DNA of 64,000 nt from Bradysia coprophila (Eukaryota; Arthropoda; Insecta; Diptera; Sciaridae), in contig NW_023503584.1 in assembly GCF_014529535.1 (NCBI RefSeq), positions 4,014,832 to 4,078,831 of the forward strand, read 5' to 3'. The stretch's first letter is position 1; every line of letters starts with the position of its first letter. Shown piece by piece: positions 12,931-25,506 of the stretch. The translations under genes were made by a program, and so were the position numbers. The notes beneath the pieces are model-generated. The model was not told the DNA's origin, did no database searches, and saw only the letters and a program-made list of their open reading frames with translations.

Positions 12931-12950
12931 TATCAGTTGTTTTGGAAGTT

Positions 12951-13500
12951 TGGTTTGATTTTTAGTTATGTTATTTGGTTGCAATTTATATCCTCCATCC
13001 GAACACGCGAAAACCGCGAAATTTCCCGAACACACTTTTTTACAAAAAAGTGTTTTCTCAACGTTTCAGAAGGTTCTCTATCCGAATCTGCATTAAAAAA
13101 ATGTTGACTCAAAAACCGCGGAAACGCGAAAATCACGAACTTCGAGGATCCCTAGCTCCAGGGCCTATTTTTGAGAATTTTGAGAATTCTTTGATAAATA
13201 TTTCTTTAAATTTCTCAAAGTGTTACAAATTGCAGTGTTTTGCTACAGCGGATTCACCTGATCTACAACACCATACTCATTGAATACACTGAAAGTAGTC
13301 ATAATCTGAACAGTGTCTTTGACGTATCGATAAATAATTCGTGATTAACGCCCTGATTGATGTGGTCTCACAGAGCAAAAAACTTGCTTAAAAAAATGAA
13401 AGAAAAGTTTGGATATCAATTTCTTTTACGTGTTACGGCTTGTTTTATTTTCATTTACATTGCCTAATCACGTAAAGCATTATACTTACGAGGTTCCCAG
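12951..13500. other. Intergenic stretch, nothing recognised
   Basis: AT-rich, with some CGCGAAA-like motifs near 13007-13140 that are too irregular to call a repeat. No gene seen. Confidence 0.4.
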
Positions 13501-13573
13501 TTGTTATTTGACAAGTGGGGAATACAGCCCTCCCCTTCGGGTCGGGCTGTAACACCACACTTATCAAATACAA
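13501..13573. repeat. Hairpin repeat with CTTCGG apex
   Basis: Arms TTGTTATTTGACAAGTG / CACTTATCAAATACAA and an inner stem ACAGCCC / GGGCTGT surround an apex reading CCCCTTCGGG. If transcribed on the plus strand the apex would form a C(UUCG)G tetraloop. The GC-rich apex contrasts with the AT-rich surroundings. Confidence 0.8.
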
Positions 13574-13941
13574 GACTAGTGTATAATATACTAGTAAATA
13601 ATTAGATCAAATGTAGGAAAAGATCTGTGTGTCAAACTACTGATATGCATGCCGTCAGTGAAAGGTTATTTTTTGAACATGTTTAAAGGTCATTCGCAAC
13701 TCAGTGTTGATGTAACTCGAAAAGTTTGCACTTTGGGAAGTTATTTTATGATCTTTGTCCCCAATATCCGCAGAATAGAAAATTAAAATGACAAAATAAA
13801 ATATCGGAACAAGAGAACAAGTTTTCCATAACCCGACTAGATCCTAAAACAAAATAAAAAAGATTCAGGTTGGGGGCGTAAAATTCATATATTTTAGTAA
13901 TCATCGATGACATCCGTGTATAGAGCAATCAATCCGAAATA

Positions 13942-14747
13942 TTACGAAGTGCATTTGTAAAATAACTCCTGTACCTCTCCATCAATTCCTGATGCAAAAC
14001 TAAAGTATTTCATATCAAGAATGTTTATGCCGCCTCGAACATCCCATGTCAATATTTCATTGACTGACAGCTTCAGTTTTCCATCTGTAGTGAAAATTTA
14101 AAAATTTCGAAGATTGTATTTTGAAACAAAACAAAACAAATGAAAACACAGCATTTTCACAGTGGTATGTTTAACGCAAATATGTTATTTATAATTACCT
14201 TCCAAGATCTCCAAACGAATCTCATTTGGTTCATCTTCACGAACAATATTTGGCGTCTTCATTGATCTTATGTGGGGATCTCCATCTGCGTGATTAATTA
14301 GTGACTGCTCACCAATAACTGAAAAAATTACGTTTGATGCTTGCCTCTGGATTTCCTATTAAGTTCTTACTAAATCTTAATAATTCATTGCTTGAATCTG
14401 AAGACTCAGTTTGACTCAAACGGAATTTAATTTGATTTTGTCCGATTATATAAAACCGAAGGGTACGTGAACCATTATTCGATGCATCCAATTGAAAATT
14501 GCCTTCCATTTCTTCCAGTGGAAAATAATCATTAAAATACGAATCGGTTGATAGGAAATACTGACAATCGAGTAAGGCTGCACAAAAAATAATTTTTAGG
14601 CTTTCATACGGGTATTGAAGAGTAAACTTTGCAAAGGGAATGACACTGACCACTATATTTCTGCATTCTTTCTCTCCATGTTGAACATGGTACGGAGTCA
14701 ATACATGCCAAAATCGTAACCAAAAACATGAAAATTACCAGTTTCAT
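13942..14747 (-). CDS. Secreted protein with probable Methyltransf_FA domain
   Basis: A 188-residue protein from four exons: 14651-14747, 14371-14577, 14199-14318 and 13942-14084. All junctions are GT-AG and keep frame. The start gives a hydrophobic signal peptide (MKLVIFMFLVTILAC, residues 1-15, cleavage probably near 18-20), so the product is likely secreted. Residues 36-186 show the layout of the farnesoic acid O-methyltransferase-like domain of insect extracellular proteins: a segment ending ELLRFIIG (compare the family's YEIVIGG), an EIRLEIL strand, and a closing K-Y-F-S-F-A-S segment before a C-terminal Cys. This family assignment is from memory of the pattern and is tentative. Despite the name, the domain is not shown to be an enzyme in most members; binding or structural roles are possible. 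No neighbouring gene hints at its job. Confidence 0.62.
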
Positions 14748-14970
14748 TGTTTTTTTTTGTTAATGAAAAAAGATCGGTTAAGTAAAAAACAATAGAATAA
14801 AAAACCGTCTAAGTGCAATAAGAACGACTGACTCAAATTCAGTGAATCGTTAACAGATGTTAGCAATTTTAAATATTGAAGTCATATTCTTATGTAATTT
14901 CGTTGCGTAAACTGAACTTTTCCACGTTCACCACGCTTGGAGCAGTCGATGCAATAGTATGTTACGTCAC

Positions 14971-15066
14971 TGTTTGTAAATATTTGTTTAGGCAAGTGTG
15001 GGCTTTGCGGAACGAGCCGAAGGCGAGTGGAGTAATCACACGTGCCTAAGCAAGCATTTACAAGCA
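14971..15066. repeat. Hairpin repeat with CTTCGG apex on minus strand
   Basis: Thirty-base arms, left beginning TGTTTGTAAATATTTG and right ending with its complement, with about four mismatches. The centre reads GAACGAGCCGAAGGCGAG, so the minus strand carries CTTCGG at the apex. TTTAGGCA in the arm links it to the hairpins at 4080 and 15546. Confidence 0.8.
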
Positions 15067-15545
15067 TTTGTGGACGGTAAGTGCATTTTCTCTGTCACAA
15101 GCAATGATGTAAAGTGTACTTTACCGTGCATAAGCATGTCAATACATTTAAAGAATTATATTAACCCCAAATCCCATTGAACTGAGTACTCATTTACGTA
15201 TTTACGTATTCGCATTATGCATTTGTATCAGTGAACTCTTTACACCAAAATCCAAAGCCTCTGAAATTGGGATTTCTTCCCAACGCATGTTATGGCCTGG
15301 TTTACTTGTTATTGTGTCGGTAAAGAGGCATTCAAATAATGGGCGAAAAAATGCATGAAATTCACTCTTTGGTCTGACCACCTAGACTAAAATTGAAAAA
15401 GTTTATTTTTTCGAGACCTGTATGAACTGTATATGTAGTTGTAACACGTTGTGAAATATGGTATTTTTGTCGCACCATTGTTTTGACATGTAGTGACAAA
15501 AAACAACCCCGTTTCGCAACTTGATATATATTAGTTATTTAACAA

Positions 15546-15637
15546 GTACAACCGAGTGATAAATGCTTTTTTAGGCACTAGATGTGTGACAATACGCATC
15601 GTGTGCCTAAAAAAGTATTTATCAACGCGTTGTATAC
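15546..15637. repeat. Hairpin repeat with TTTTTTAGGCAC arms
   Basis: Arms of about 33 bases, the inner part GCTTTTTTAGGCAC / GTGCCTAAAAAAGT, around a 20-25-base loop. It has the arm motif of the TAGGCA hairpins but no CTTCGG apex. Confidence 0.78.
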
Positions 15638-17589
15638 AACGTTTTTCGCAAAGGAAAGTCCTACTTTTCGTCACTTGTTGCGAAAATCACTATTTCACAT
15701 GGAAAGATTATTTTAATCAACATTTAGTACAGTTTTTAACATCTAAAGGTATCGTCATATTTCTGAGAAATATGAAAATGTAAAATGTTGAACTTATTTT
15801 GATAAATAATTTAGCGGATACAATGCGATAGTAAAAAATCATTTTAAGTATTTTAACGGGAATTTCTTGATTCTTAAACTCCATATGCACATGATTTTGT
15901 ATTTATACTAAGTTGCAAGATACGAAGAATTCTCATGCATAGTTCTCGGTACATAGTCACAATTATATTACGAAGGACCTCAGACCCAGAATTTATTACA
16001 ACTTAACTTTATGTATAGCTCACGCTAAAGACTCCATTTTCAACCCTCTTGCAAAGGCTCGAAACTATCCAGGTCAAGCCTGAACTGAAACCTGAAGCTT
16101 AGATTATCTGAATCTGGTTAGAACTTAACCTGAATCGAAAATGTTTGTCCGAATTTACCTGAAAGCTGATGATCTGATGAGGTGAATTCAGATCAGGTCA
16201 GTTCAGATTCAAATATTCTAACGCAAAATGTATTGGACTTATCGAAAAAATGTGTGGACTGGAAGCAAATCCTGGACTTTTATATTACGTAATTTATGAA
16301 CGGCCCCTTTTCCAAACGGTAGGCGTCTTTTGCTACCTTTTTTTTAAAGACTTTCTCAATTTGCTTAAGTCGATTGTTGATGACATTGAACAACATTGAA
16401 TAAAACATTAGATAATACAAGTCGCTTGCATTCATTTCCGGATACATAAATTGTTATCTGGGTTGAGAAATGGAAAAGTTTCTATGATGCGTCTTATACG
16501 TTCAATATTTGACTAAGCAAACGTATATCGCAAAAATTTATATCCCTTTTCCAACGGTGTCAGAACCATTTCGAAACGGGTCAAAAAACGAATTTAACTT
16601 CTATTAAATTTTGATATCCTTTACGACCGTCATAAGACGACATGGTGTAAAAAGTTGTGTAAGTTCTCTAGCGAAATGAAACAAGAAAAATCACCTTGGA
16701 ACATGGAAAATACATCAGTTCCGTTCCGTTCCATTCAATATTACATCTACAATGTTTTCTCCATTTACATTTCGAAATGATCAGCGCACATATGGTTTGT
16801 GTTATCCATGACACACTATCAAAAAACAATTTAAAAGAAAATTGCCAACTGCTCTCTATCTAATGACTATGGGTTGTCTGATGGGATTCTCATCCAATTT
16901 GGGTAAAAGTGTTGAAGTCATTTCCCTTTTTCCGATAAGCTCTTATTTTCAATATTCATTACATGTGAATGAGGAAAAAAAAGCATTTACCTTTTCATTT
17001 ACGATAGGTAAAACGATAAGCCCATTTCATTCAAATAAGTTGTTTGTCGGATGTAATTCATGAACATGCCACACATACTATATGTTGTAGTGTACTTTAC
17101 TTCGCCAGGTTAACGATGTGAATTTTCGCCAGATAGAATATGCGTTTTCCAATTTTCTTTTCTGGAATTTTTCTTCTCACAAAAAATTTATATCCTCCTC
17201 ATAACAACGCAATATATCCCGCGTTTGTTATCGTAAGAAAATTTGAATAAAATCTGGGACACCATAAACACACGAAAATCCATTTATTTGAACTTTATTT
17301 TAAAGCCATCATGAAATGTGTTAGCTTTTCCATTTAGCATGCTGTGAATTAGGTAAATATCTTTTCACAGAAAAAAATTTATTTCGAACCATTTGTGGGG
17401 AAAGTAAGGTAAATTTGTTGTTTCTCGGTTGAAATTAATTGAACGTCAGGTTCTCCGACATAACCGAAATAAATGATGAAGTAAGGTAGGTCGTTTTTTT
17501 GTTGTTGTTGTTTGTTCACTTTCATAAAATCTACGCATCTTTTATCGTTCAACCTGTGCTGACTGTACAGATCGTAGAGGTGGAACGTT
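15638..17589. other. Intergenic stretch with degenerate repeat tract
   Basis: No gene supported. One degenerate repeat tract (16060-16215) is listed separately; the rest is AT-rich. Confidence 0.4.
16060..16215. repeat. Degenerate CCTGAA/TTCAGGT simple repeat
   Basis: Many irregularly spaced variants of CCTGAA, TCTGAATCTG and TTCAGATC on both strands, without a fixed period. Resembles a decayed short tandem repeat; a related tract is at 17672-17975. Confidence 0.5.
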
Positions 17590-17685
17590 TTACTTTTTGA
17601 AGCCAAATCCTTTGTAATAGTCCATAAGTTCATCCAGCTTCTTCAGCTTTAGACACTCCTCTAATACCTTCTGACCGGAACCTTA
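17590..17685 (-). pseudogene. Orphan conserved-looking C-terminal coding segment
   Basis: A minus-strand frame encodes about 30 residues ending in KLDELMDYYKGFGFKK and a TAA stop at 17590-17592. Lys/Leu/Asp/Glu composition and GC-richer codons are unlike the AT-rich surroundings. An in-frame stop lies just upstream, and possible splice acceptors (AG before GTTCCGG or before GTATTAG) lack good pyrimidine tracts. It may be the last exon of an unseen gene, a processed-gene fragment, or chance. I cannot name the protein. Confidence 0.25.
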
Positions 17686-17975
17686 GCCTGACTGGATTCG
17701 ACTCGAATCTCAATTGGTTCAACCAGAATCTGAACTTTTAAATTTTGGGTTTGACTCGAACCTGACCTCAAATTTTTAGGATGGATCAAGCGGCGTCGGG
17801 TAACTCGAATTTTTTCGTGAAAATCTGTGATTTTTAGTGTCATGTTCGGTTCGTACCAAAAGTAAAAGTTCAAGTTTGTGTCAGACTCAGGTCGAATAAA
17901 TCTTAGTTCAGGCTCGGATCGAAATCCAGTTCGGGTCAACCTGAATATAAACAGGTCAACCCGAACCCGATCCGC
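17672..17975. repeat. Degenerate GAACC/GGTTC simple repeat
   Basis: About 300 bases rich in variants of CTCGAA, GGTTCAACC and AACCTGA on both strands, with no constant unit length. Related in composition to 16060-16215. Its right edge is CAGGTCAACCCGAACCCG. Confidence 0.5.
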
Positions 17976-20040
17976 ACCTTAAACACATCCTATTCGCTTT
18001 TGTGTTAATGTTCTATCAACAGATCAGGACGCATTGCGTTGGTTTAATGAAAAGCAAAACATGCACGAAATGGTAAATATATAAAGGTAGGGGCGGCTGA
18101 TTCGACTAGGTTCGAGCAATTCATTAGAGGAAAATATTTACAGATGACAATTTATTTTAAGATCAGCAAGCACCAATTGAAACAGTTTGGCTAAGAACCT
18201 TGCATTTCCTCCGTATGTTTTTCTCAATAGAAATTCATTGTGTTCATTCTAAAAAGTCAACTGCTCCTATCTTAGGTCCCTAATTTGACTTTCGAGAAAC
18301 GCTTCGACCTGTCTGGTATTTACTAGATCGTGGAAACAGTGAAAAAGACTGAGCTGAATTTACTGAGCTTCCTCGAGCTTTTTATTTCGTACGAAAGATT
18401 TTATTTCAATCTGTATAAAATACTTGGATCAAGTGAAGTAGTAGATTCTAGACCTTAACTATCTTAATTTCAACAGACTTCCACATTTATATTTCTTTTG
18501 AGTGGAAAGTCTCTGAACAAAAACAAAATGAGACAAATATTCATAACAATTTCAGAGAACGAGAGTAAGCTAAACTATCGTCAGGGAAAGAAGTTTCTAC
18601 GAAAAATATAAATAAGTCGATCAGCCAGAAAGAAAGGGAGATTTAGATTTGTTTATGTCTGTTTGATTGTCGTGTTTTAAACTTATACTTCGTTCTTTGT
18701 TTAAAAATCTATAATTTTGACTGTCACCTCAACAAAGCATAAAACTTTCAGAATATTTTAAAGTTTTTGAATCGTAAAACCGGGACATTGTTCAAAGAAC
18801 AAAGTAAAACCTTTATTAAAATTGCCTTTCATTTGAATATGGTCATCAATCACAATACTGTCGTATTTTTATATAAATGCAATAAAAATTCAAATCTTGG
18901 CTGTTAAATAGGAAGAAAAGAGAATGAAAACCGGAGGACCAATTTGATATTTTTCATTGCTTTCCATTTAATTAAGTCGAAGATTCGGTAACCCTACACG
19001 GTACATGATAGATGAGGGTACATTCTGCCATGTGGTTACGTTCGGAAGAAAGTATTTATTTTCATTTAATTAAAAGTGCTTGTCGAATCCTCGGTCGAAC
19101 CGCAATGGTTATGCAAACATATATTGCGTAGCGTATGTATACATTGCGTCACTCTTGTTTTTGCGCATTATTGAAATTAAATCGCGAATGAAAATGATTT
19201 TTTTTTTAAATTTAATTTAAGCTTCTCTACAAGTTTTCGCTAATGTAATGAACGATGGTCTCAGGTTGTTGTTGTTGTGTGTACACTATACAATAGCATC
19301 TCCAATTTGCTAATGGCTTTAGTTTTAGCATTAAAGTTGGAACGAAACCCCGACTCGTTGGTTTCATAAAACGGGAAAGCATTAAAGAGCATCTTCATAT
19401 GATGAAAAATGTATAAATAATTCGTTGCTTAAGTGCCCAAAGTTAACGTAATATCTCACATTTATAATGATGAACTTTAAACGCCTCATAAACGATGGTA
19501 TTTGGCAATGATATTTGCGAGAGATGAACTTTAATACCACCACACTACTTAATATTTATGCTAATATTTCCAGAATTTCAAGTAAAATGCCAACAGCGCA
19601 CTTTAAACCCTTCATTTCCACGCAATAATAATTTTCGTTTCAATCTTAATATAAAACTTTATTTTTACCCCAAATTGAAGTGGTCGGTTGCGGTTTTTTT
19701 TTTTGCTGTTCTTTTATTATATGAGCGTAACTATTTTGATACTCAAATTAGTGGTTACACTTGATGGTACGTAATTTTGGGTTGTTTCCACGATGTTTCT
19801 TTTAATGGCAAAGCAACATAATAAGTATATTCGCGATTGTGGTTTTTCGGCTGCAATTAAAACTTTTATTTCTGTTCATTTAGCATTCAGTTCTGAATAA
19901 AAATTATTTTCAGTTAACGTACAGCAGCAATCAATTGAAAATTTGTAAGTTTAAAATAACGTTTAATAATAGTTAATTACCATTTTATAGATGGCAAACA
20001 TATCGCGACATATAATCATAAAATTAGTTGCTGCTTTGCC
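17976..20040. other. Intergenic stretch, one dispersed-repeat copy
   Basis: No gene supported. It contains the dispersed repeat copy at 18393-18450 and several homopolymer tracts. Confidence 0.4.
18393..18450 (+). repeat. Dispersed repeat, copy 2
   Basis: Partner of 3102-3156 in the same orientation; see that entry for the shared blocks. Confidence 0.55.
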
Positions 20041-20188
20041 CACGTAAAAAATCTCATTTTTTACGTAATATGTTCCTGTTGTTCCTCTCCGTTTCTCTAA
20101 CTTCGTATTTCAATTGGCAAATGAAAGAAATCAGCGAAACCAAACCAAGAAGAACAGCGAAAGATACAAAAGTGTGATTTTTTACGTG
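20041..20188. mobile_element. Short MITE with CACGTAAAAAATC ends
   Basis: A 148-bp segment with inverted ends CACGTAAAAAATC / GATTTTTTACGTG. The left end also carries an internal inverted copy (TTTTTTACGT). No coding content. It sits about 15 bases from the 3' tail of the adjacent LINE. Confidence 0.65.
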
Positions 20189-20204
20189 TACAAGACATGT
20201 TTTT

Positions 20205-21095
20205 TTTTATTTATTTATTGAGTTAATTCAACAGCCTGTTACAGCCAATACAGAATCAACAATTAAAGAAAAATACAAAAAATAAGAATATAATCAAAAG
20301 GAAATCAGAATCAATTTCAATATAGCAAGTTCGACAACAACAAAAACCGACTAAGAAAATGTCTCAATCACATAACATATTTATTCTTAACTTTAGCCTT
20401 GAAGGAACTAAGCGATGTATGAAAAATGTCCAAGCTATTAAAAAGATCATTGTGATTAGATTGCATTCTTATAACCGGTGCATTACTCTCAATGTTCGAT
20501 ACATAGGCTGCCGGATAAAACGTTGGAGCTTCGTGTCTACTCGGACGAAGTGAATTGTGCAAGACCACATCATTATCCAAGGCAACTGTGAAACGACCAT
20601 TGACCACTTTATATAGAAAAATTTCGTCAGAAATGAACCGTCTGGATTCTAACATCGGAAGTTTGAGTCGCGCAAGTCGTTGTGGATAATCGACGTAATT
20701 CCAATTGAACTTTCGATAAAGCATTCGTGTAAACTTCCTCTGATCTCTTTCGACTTTTTCAATGGAATTCTGATAAACCGGTGACCATACCACCGTGCAA
20801 TACTGAACCTGACTACGATTTGTACAAAGTAATGAGACTGTCAGGTTTACGAAACCGTTTGCAAGAGCGGAAGATGAAGCCCAACATCTGATACGCCTTT
20901 CTTGTAACCCTGTCAATGTGTTCGTTGAAGCTCAATTTCTCGTCAAAGGTAACGCCTAAGTCTTTTTTCACTGAAACCCTTTCCAACACATCGCCAGAGA
21001 CGACATAATCATAGATCATTTTTACCGGTTTGTGAGTCATCGTAAGAACTGAGCATTTATTCACGTTCAATTGAATTTTGTTGAAAGAACACCGT
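20205..21095 (-). mobile_element. 5'-truncated non-LTR retrotransposon (LINE) 3' end
   Basis: The minus strand encodes the C-terminal part of a reverse transcriptase of a Jockey-like LINE. LNVNKC, KKDLGVTFDEKLSF and HIDRVTRKAY are followed, after a frameshift near 20850, by QVQYCTVVWSPVY and a tail ending in VKNKYVM. The catalytic YxDD region is missing, so the copy is 5' truncated and dead. The 3' end has a TAAATAAATAAA-type tail followed by A's at about 20207-20222. No target duplication was found. Confidence 0.85.
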
Positions 21096-24000
21096 CAAGT
21101 CTTTCATTCAAAATCTTTGCTGCTATGTCGATTCTAATATTTAACATCTCACTTACGGCTATCATCTGTTATCGATAACGACTTTGGTAAGAAACGACAA
21201 GCTGTGATTAAGGTACAAAATGCATGTTCAAAAAAATTAAGTAAAAAATTCCAATCAAATGAAGTAATAGATTCGATATTTAAACGGCTGATATATGCTT
21301 GCCGTCTGGGTTTAACATTTAAATGTTAAAGGATATTGACTTTGATTTTGCCTGGCATCAGCATATTTTGTTACGAAACTCAAATTTTCAACTTTTCATC
21401 CCTAATTAACTAAATTACTTCATCAGTTTAAAAAAAAACCGATCCAACCTACAACCCGTAAACTAATGTCTTGACATTTTTCAGACTAACATAATACTAA
21501 ACTGACTCACCAGGTTTAAAAATGTAAAAAAGAAATCAAACCTTCTGACAATCTCTGCATCCTCTGTTTTCCCATATCGTTCCTTTTTATGTCGTACCGA
21601 AACATACAAAATTATTACCTAATTAGCCTGTTAATTAAATAAAATTCTGCAGAAACTCAAATGAGCTTTAAAATTCAGGTAAATTCATTATTTCCTTGCG
21701 AGTGAAATGAAACGTAATTTGTTTAAAAAAAAAGAACCAACCTGAAACGGTCTAACGTGTAACAAAAAACATTAAAGCAAAGCATTATCCCCACAGCCAA
21801 AGGAATTTATATTTTTGATATTTCGACGATCATACCCACAAGCTACACTATAATAGCCATTTTCGTTGTATCACTAACAATGAGGCATTGAAGACAGCTC
21901 GTATTATAACTTGTATATCTCCTCTACATATAAATAACATCTTGACAATGATGTGCATTGTTAAACTATGTCATTTTCAAAGAATTTTTCATCTACTCGA
22001 AAAACGGTGGTATATCGGGTATGGTGTATAATATACGGATTTCGTCGAATCGGATGATGTGGCTTTTGAGTGGAGCTTTTCATAGACGTTCCATGAATAT
22101 ACTTTTGCTTTTACTGCAAATACAAATGAAAATATATCTTCTATGCACATCAAAGGGTTTTTTTAAGGGATTAGGATGGCTGTAACATTTTTCTTCCATT
22201 TTTTTTTGTGTGTAACCTACAAACCATAATATAAAGGCATTCATTCCGTATCACATGAAATAACATATAGGACAAAAGTTTCAACGGTAGTGTTTTAAAG
22301 TGGCGAGCGTGTATCGTTGAATGGTTTAAATTGCTGTTTAGATAACGACACTTGATATAATATTGCGAATTCGAAAAATCACACTTCGTTTACGTGCACG
22401 ATTTTTGTGATATGTTACGGATAATTAGACGATGACTTATAACAGAAAAATCTATGTTAAAACTACTGAAGTACAAGATTTAGCTTCAGTATTGTCAAAA
22501 CGTTTCGACCAAAGACTAAGTCTTCGCAATAGTCGTTAAAGACAAAGTTTCGATAGTCGATTAAATTCCAGTTTTTATATCACATTCGTTTGAAATTCAG
22601 CCTCGATTTTTAGAAAAGTATCCCAAAGTCAGCATGTCACTTTCGGCGAAAGACGTCTTCATCGGACGACTTTTTTTTAATAAGAAAATAGCATGACTCT
22701 AGACGGTTCCTTAGGACCAAAAATTAACTGACAACGCAATTGGATGATACAGGCATGAACATTGTTCTTACCTAGTTAGTTTCATTGAATGAATTCTTTC
22801 AAGTGTTCTTGATGAGTATGCCTGCGTCACTTTAGATACGAATCGAGTGCCATTTCATACAAGATAAATTTTCAAGTATTATTTCTACAGCGTCCACACA
22901 CGTTTCCTCTATAATAATAATACGTAATATGGGGTAACCGCAGCTTTTTACATCTTAACATTCGCTCCGAACACGTATACACATAATATTGGACCCAGCA
23001 CTATAACTTCGCTTCGGTGCATGATAAATAATTTTTCAAAGTGATTTAATAAAAATGTTCAAGATGCCACTCGACCGTGAAACATTTATTTGTTATGGAA
23101 AAGAGAAAATATACGGGGAAAATTCAGCCAAAAGCAAAGAAATCCATATTGCACGACTATATGTATTCGCCCGGCGGGTAATAACTCATCGATTCGTTTT
23201 TAATTCAATGAATTGCTCGCCTTTTTTATTTTCGTTTTGGAACAAAGGCAATTTTGAGGAAACGCTTGAAGCGACTAATAGTACATATTATGCTCTGTGT
23301 ATACAATTATGGAATACGGAACAATTGTGATGCAATTCACACTCCAGTAGATTGTGGTTGAACACCATTGACAATGTAAGATAAAAGTTTATTAACCTCA
23401 GTTAATCCACAAACGAACCTATTACTTGATAACATCCATTTTTGCAGTGGTTCAGACGATGTACTTACGCATAATTTTCTTTGCCATCACGGTTGTCGTA
23501 TCTTTGTTAGTTTTACCAATACGAACTACTTTACCACCAGAATTTTTAATTTTTAATCTTTGCAGGGCCTTGATCCAAATGAGATGAGATAAAGGTAGCA
23601 CGTACCAGAAGGAAGAGTTTTTTTTCGAAAATCGAAAATAATTAGTTTCTTGCAGCTCAAGTTGTTCTTCAAGTGGTATTTCATTGATGCGATTACACTG
23701 GAGTATCGACCGAGTGCAAAGAACCAATTCCAAGAATCGTCCAAACGATCAACTTGAAATAATTGAAGTACAAGATTTGACATTAACCAATTAAAAATAC
23801 TTTGATCTATGGAAGTAATGGACCCGATAATAATACTGGTCACATGCTTGCCGTCTAACAGGTCTAACAGGTTAATGAAATACGATAAGTACGATTCGAA
23901 TAATTGAAGATCTGCTAAAGTTAGTACAACGCATTCCATTATATTAACTATATTGACTTAGTTTGTGCTAGAAATGCACCTTAACGTATATCGTACGAAC

Positions 24001-24227
24001 TTTTAGTAAAGGAGTTTTGAAAAACGTGCAAAGGTGGGAGGGGGCATTTATAGTGTGTACTATGTAAATGACACCTAAGTTAAAAGTTTTCATACGAAGT
24101 TCATACAATGGAGTAATGGCGATGTGTAAAAAGCATAAGACCAGTGACGGAATTTCAAATATTTTTGCATGAGGCTCATCTTTACCATTCAAGACGGTTG
24201 TTCAATTCTATTAAAATTTACATGAGC
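21096..24227. other. Intergenic stretch, two related repeat fragments
   Basis: About 3.1 kb without a supportable gene. 21259-21310 and 23812-23868 share GAAGTAATRGA plus ATGCTTGCCGTCT in the same order. CTTCG-rich text near 22965-23020 has no clear arms. Confidence 0.4.
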
Positions 24228-25156
24228 GAGCCTATCCGGGACGGTAGTTAAATGGTGCAAGGAAAATGACATGTTTCTTAATGTTGGAAAGTGTGCAGTA
24301 ATGTCTACTACTCATAGTCTTAATAAGATATCGTTTCCCTATGCTGTTGATGGAGTAATGCTTGAACGAGTCTCAATAAAGAGGGATCTTGGAGTCATTA
24401 TGGATGACAAATTGTCAATTAAATTATTAGCATATTGATCAAATGGTTCGTAAGTCATACAGGCTTTATATTTCGTTGTGGGAGATATTTTACTAACCAA
24501 TCTAGTCTGCGGCTACTATTCTCATCACTCGTCAGAAGATGGCTTGAATACTGTTCGTAGGTCTGGAGTCCTTGTTATCATGATGCGATGCAGCATTTCA
24601 AATTTGGTCTTGCACACCCGAGGCCTCCGAATCATGAACGTCTGAAACTTCAATCGTTGGAAACACGTCGGCTGAATGGAGATGAAATCATGCTTCATAA
24701 GATAGTTCATAGTCGGGTGGATTCTGTGCTTTCTCAGCGTCTCTCATTTCGGCATCGAACCAGGGCCACGAGACAAACAGATGTATTTTATCTTCCAAGG
24801 ATGGTTACCAACTATCAGTCGAATTCACCGTTTCATAGGATTCAACGGAACCATGATACGTTCTTCAATGACCTCGACATAATCAACAATTCATCAGTGG
24901 CATTTCCTAGATCAGTGAAGGATTATTTTGCTTGGTGATCTTTATTTTTTTATTGGTCTATGGCCTAGCTTTTACTTTTTCTCAGTGTCTTTTTGTAATT
25001 ATTGCTTTTTGCTTTTTTCTCTCTGTTTTGCTTTTTGTTTTTTGTCTTAATCAACGATTGTAAATCTTAAGTAATTGTTTGTTTTTTGTAGTCAGACTGA
25101 ATTGTTATTGGGCTTTGGCCTGTTATTTGGTCTTTAAACGGGATAAATAAATAAAT
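24228..25156 (+). mobile_element. 5'-truncated non-LTR retrotransposon (LINE) 3' end
   Basis: The plus strand encodes degenerate reverse-transcriptase C-terminal blocks in several frames: VKWCKENDMFLNVGKC, ERVSIKRDLGVIMDDKLS, and then a segment 24588-24938 (LKLQSLETRRLNGDEIMLHK ... VKDYFAW). At least three frame changes show it is dead. The 3' end is GGGATAAATAAATAAATGAG. It belongs to the same broad LINE type as the copy at 20205 but is clearly diverged from it and in opposite orientation. Confidence 0.85.
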
Positions 25157-25506
25157 GAGATTATTTCTATAATTTATTAAGAGCTATGGCGAACCACCAG
25201 CGTTGAAAGTCACTCAACTGGAACGTAGCGTTAGGTTGGAAGGCCATTTAATTATTTGTAAACAGCCCCTAAATAAACCACTGCTTCAGTCATAGCTTAG
25301 GAATCAGTTGGACCAACTTAAGTTATCTTTGAAGTGAGCTGGCGAAAAAGTTTTGAAATCGGATAAGAACGAAAGAGGGACATCCGAATTTTAGCTTTTT
25401 ATTTGAGATCTCAGTTCCTAATGTTTCTTACGAAAATATTAAGACGAACGGGCTTCGTTGTATGTAGGTCGTTAAAATGAAAAAAAAAAAATCAAATTTT
25501 TTGTCA

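Noticed and set aside
12448-13035. Matching protein-like frames on both strands (STQRVKVAQVLG...)
   Set aside because: They are the two arms of one inverted repeat read in opposite directions. No start context, splice sites or known domain support a gene.
18023-18072. Possible 50-bp plus-strand exon (AG before it, GT after it, peptide DALRWFNEKQNMHEM)
   Set aside because: No neighbouring exons or homology; splice-like dinucleotides are expected by chance.
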